Below, one piece after another: positions 22,142 to 25,051 of a DNA stretch of 25,051 nucleotides. The stretch comes from Thoreauomyces humboldtii (lineage: Eukaryota > Chytridiomycota > Chytridiomycetes > Spizellomycetales > Powellomycetaceae), in NCBI GenBank assembly GCA_027596035.1, contig JADGJA010000299.1, positions 1-25,051 of the forward strand. The letters run 5' to 3'. Below the pieces are notes generated by a model. It was not told where the DNA came from. It ran no database searches and saw only the letters and a program-made list of their open reading frames with translations. Numbering within the stretch: the stretch's first letter is position 1; every line of letters starts with the position of its first letter. The translations under genes were made by a program, and so were the position numbers.

Positions 22142-23949
22142 ATGAACGAGCTCCTTCCACACGACGGTATCGATGCGCTCGCGGCGTATGCGGACAAGCA
22201 TGAGCTGTTTGATCTCTTCGAGAGCATCACGGCACGCATGGTCATCGAAAAACCCGACGATGCGATCCAGTTCATGATCGAGCAGCTGCAGAAACCAGAA
22301 AGTAATGTGACGGGTCAAGAAAGTGTTTCCTCCACTTGCTTGAATGTCCTTCTGACTGTGTTGATCGCGCCATAGCTCCCGCTATCATCATGATAGGACC
22401 TCCGACAGCGGGCCAGGGACCGATCGTAAGGAAGGAGCACGCTCGGCTGGACCTAATGGGGCACACGATAGCTCATGCAGACCATGCTTTTCCCGACTCC
22501 TAGTCTGAACAGCTGGCATTGCACCTGGACGCTGTTCAAATATGCACCGGCCGTCTTCTGGCCACAGCGATCGAGCGGCAAACTTCCCTGGGATCTCAGG
22601 CACGTCCCTACCTCGAGCGAGGCGACTACGTGCCGGACAACATCATGCTGGGACTCGTGACCGCGCGTCTTCAGGACCCCGAAATCGCCTTGCGCGGCTA
22701 CGTGCTGGAAGGTTTCCCACGGACGAAGCAGCAGGCGACATCCCTGATCGCCAGAGGATACCTTCCCTCCCGGGTGATCGTGATCGAGGTGCCGGACGAG
22801 ACCATCGTCCAGCGACAGACTCAGCTACGCATCGACCCCCTCACCAACCGTCTCTACGACTCGGAACCCGACAACCCGACCGTCCGGGCTCGTCTGATCC
22901 AGCGACACGCCGACACGGAACCCGCGGTCAGATCGCGACTGGCTCAGTTCCGGCGTCACGTGACGGGGGTCCTGAGCGTGTTCGACAAGACCAAGGTGAG
23001 GAGGATCGCGTTTCCGAAGGGGGTGCCGGATCCACCCGAGGAGGCGGTGAGGACCGTCGTCGGGGAGGTCACTCGCGGACGGGTCTCGAGGGCACCGCGC
23101 ATGCTCAAGGCCGTGGTGGCTGGATTGCCCGGAAGCGGCAGGACGACCGTGGCGGACATGATCGCTAGGGAGTTCGACGTGGTATCAGGTACGCGGACCG
23201 TCACCTTCAGCGGGGATGGCAAGGGTCTTCGGCGATCTGATACCAGTTTTCCGCTCAGTTTCGCCCCGCAGTGTGCTTCTGGAACAGCTGTCGATTGGGG
23301 CCTTGGACAACTCGGACATCGCGGCTCACATCAATGCACCGGAGAATGGTGAAGAGATTCTTCAGAGCCACAGGGTCAAAACAATTGCAGTCTGACTGAT
23401 CAGATCATTCATTGCACAGCTCCAGACACCCAAATCGTGCCCTTGATTGTCGCGCGGTTGAAGCGGGATGACTGCACGTCACGCGGATGGGTTCTAGACG
23501 GATTTCCAACCACCCGTGCGCAAGCCGATCTTCTCCGCGAGAAGGGGATTCTACCCAATAGGTATGGCAGAGATTCGAGACCGTTAAACTCGTCACTCTT
23601 ACTTATTACGATCCCACTCCACAGAATGCTGGTACTTCGCGCCTCGCCAGAAACGTGCCAAGATCGTCTTCAAAAACGTCGCAGAGCGTCCGGCGCGAGT
23701 GCAGCCGAAGACGAGGAGATCGAACGAAGGGTGCAGGGTGGAGCAAAGTTCAGGACGGAGCTGCAGCAGGCCTACGCCCGTCCGCGAGCCGTTAGCCGTC
23801 AAGGGCGAGGGGACGTGGCAAGGGCGTGCGTCTCCGTGATCCAAGAGATAGAAGCGGATGATGCCGTTGAGGGGGCCGAAATGGTGCTGGACAGGATCCG
23901 TGCTGCAATGATCCGGGGAGGAAATGCATCATTTTCAGTTAAAGCTTAA
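22142..23949 (+). CDS. AK8: Adenylate kinase 8-like protein, two AK domains, both P-loop lysines lost
   Basis: Six exons: 22142-22301, 22376-22425, 22504-23188, 23247-23348, 23420-23561, 23625-23949. This gives 487 aa (human AK8 is 479), with phases closing. AK8 is an axonemal protein with tandem adenylate kinase domains and an N-terminal dimerisation-like segment (here FESITARMVIEKPDDAIQFM). Domain 1: P-loop GPPTAGQGP, NMP segment GDYVPDNIMLGLV, GYVLEGFPRTKQQA, LID RIDPLTNRLYD. Domain 2: P-loop GLPGSGRTT, VPLIVARL, GWVLDGFPTTRAQADLL, then a short, Arg-rich LID. The invariant Walker A lysine is Gln in domain 1 and Arg in domain 2, so phosphotransfer may be lost. Exon boundaries leave both codons inside exons, away from junctions. 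The rest of the fold looks intact, so a structural axonemal role is possible. Confidence 0.9.
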
Positions 23950-24047
23950 TTGCATCTGCACTCAGAGAAATTGCTAGCGTTCACTAAGAAATTTGCGAGT
24001 TAGTCCAGCAACAGGCGAGACGTTGTCAAAATTGGAATTGGGTATGA
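23950..24047. other. Short spacer after AK8
   Basis: 98 bp between the AK8 stop and the left end of the inverted-repeat element. It presumably holds the AK8 3' untranslated region. No recognisable polyadenylation hexamer is evident. Confidence 0.4.
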
Positions 24048-24823
24048 TAGGGCATACCGACGGGGCAAATCTGGTCCGACGGGTTCAAAGCCTATATCTT
24101 TGCCCGACGGGTCGGTTCTGTAACCGACGGGTCCAAATAAAAATTGTTTCTCACCTGTTTTCCGCTTTTGACGTCCGACATCCTCATAGCGTCGAAGCAT
24201 CTTCAAGGCATCTATCTTCACGGCACTGGTCAGTATGAACTATTCCCACTCCATCTGCTCGAGACATCTGCTTGCTGGTGAAGTGACCTGCAGGCTTTGC
24301 ATCACTACTCTCATGTCATTTGTGTCGCCAGTTGTGTATGTGCATGTCTCTTCTCCGAGTCTTCCCTTGCCCCTTTTTTGCTGTGAGTCGGAGACAGACT
24401 CTAACGAATCAGCAATAAGCGGCGGATCTCCTTGACTAGCCTGAGGGGACATGGTCTCCTCACTTCCCCACTTTTCCCGTCTGCCGGCGGATTCAGGATG
24501 ACGGTGGATTCAGAAGAACTGGGGTGGAGAATGAACCCAACGCAATGGCGAAGATCTCTGTGCGGGTCTTGCAAAATAGCGCTCGTCAGGACGTGTTGTC
24601 AGGACGTCCAAAAACCGTGTACATAAGAGAGGCACCGTCGATTTAGTGAGTCCCTCTGTATAGCTGGACGGTTAACCGGCAGACCCTCCAACCCGTTGGA
24701 TTCAGATCAGACCCGTCGGGATAACGTCGCTGAAAGAAACTAGCTTGGATGGCGACGGGTCAAAATGTTTTCCCATCAGACCCGTCGGGATAAGAATGAC
24801 CCCGTCGGTATAGTGAAACCCTA
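24048..24823. mobile_element. Candidate non-autonomous DNA transposon (MITE-like) with inverted termini
   Basis: The left end has TAGGG at 24048-24052 and ATACCGACGGGG at 24054-24065. The right end has the exact reverse complements, CCCCGTCGGTAT at 24800-24811 and CCCTA at 24819-24823. CCGACGGGT recurs inside the left end (24076, 24104, 24124). Its complement ACCCGTCGG recurs inside the right end (24711, 24780), with one partial copy in forward orientation (24753). A TA pair lies at each outer boundary and could be a target duplication. No transposase frame is visible in the ~570-bp interior. The class cannot be set from one copy. Confidence 0.5.
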
Positions 24824-24884
24824 TGTGAAACAGGTAAACGGCTATCATGAAACGCGAGCGAGGCCGAAAGGTCAAGGTTTTGAT

Positions 24885-25033
24885 TCAGAACGGACACAGA
24901 GGTTCAGACGAGCTTGCGGGTCCGGGCCCAGTACCAGACATCATGGTGGCCAGCATGCACACCATGATTCCGAAGAACCAGCCCAGACTGCCCGTGTTCT
25001 CGCCGGGTACAGTCACGTTCATACCAAAGAGAC
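24885..25033 (-). CDS. C-terminal exon of a CorA-type Mg2+ transporter (ALR/MNR2 type), partial
   Basis: Reading leftward from the right edge, an acceptor (TTTTGAG, ending at 25034) precedes LFGMNVTVPGENTGSLGWFF and then GIMVCMLATMM. This is the GMN signature at the pore mouth of CorA channels, followed by the second transmembrane helix. The spacing and the VPG after GMN resemble the fungal ALR/MNR2 branch. The upstream domain lies outside the window. The frame then runs into MSGTGPGP... and stops at 24885. In the adjacent frame the sequence reads VWYWARTRKLV and stops at 24904, which is what CorA tails normally look like, so a one-base break is suspected. Role: Mg2+ uptake or release through a pentameric membrane channel. 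Confidence 0.6.
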
Positions 25034-25051
25034 CTCAAAACGGTCGTACAC

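Noticed and set aside
22542..23168. 208-codon plus-strand open frame in a second frame over AK8
   Set aside because: Shadow of AK8 exon 3; the AK8 frame carries the kinase motifs.

Overview
This is nuclear DNA from an intron-rich, compact eukaryotic genome. I rebuilt about 67 spliceosomal introns by hand. Almost all are 50-85 nt with GT...AG ends, and their phases match across exons. The gene content points to a flagellated (zoosporic) fungus of chytrid or blastoclad type. It combines motile-cilium genes (CFAP251, AK8, CCDC148-like, ERICH3-like) with PEX6, HID1 and a Zn(II)2Cys6-like Cys motif, a class found mostly in fungi. The lineage is inference; another flagellated protist is not excluded.

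Layout. 1-218 (-): 5' part of an unassigned gene that runs off the left edge. 449-3972 (-): ERICH3-like ciliary protein, 5 exons, with a long disordered tail holding degenerate repeats. 4642-7223 (-): CCDC148-like coiled-coil protein, 11 exons. 7434-10731 (+): HID1, 15 exons, divergent from CCDC148. 10976-11510 (-): small mitochondrial ribosomal protein of the L51/S25/CI-B8 fold. 11755-12737 (+): unassigned protein with a Zn2Cys6-like N-terminus, divergent from the ribosomal gene. 13143-17584 (-): PEX6, about 14 exons. 17843-21867 (-): CFAP251, 17 exons. 22142-23949 (+): AK8, 6 exons, divergent from CFAP251 across 274 bp. 24048-24823: a 776-bp element with inverted termini, probably a non-autonomous DNA transposon. 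24885-25033 (-): last exon of a CorA-type Mg2+ transporter, cut by the right edge.

How the genes relate. Four of the eight complete or near-complete genes belong to the motile cilium. Two of them, CFAP251 and AK8, share one short bidirectional promoter, so co-expression is likely. HID1 (Golgi/secretory trafficking), PEX6 (peroxisome matrix import), the mitoribosomal protein and the CorA channel are housekeeping neighbours.

The points most worth checking are: AK8 has lost the P-loop lysine in both kinase domains; the ERICH3-like tail carries a roughly 70-residue repeat; the inverted-repeat element at 24048-24823; a reading-frame break in the CorA tail; and a frame change inside PEX6 that is either an intron or an indel.
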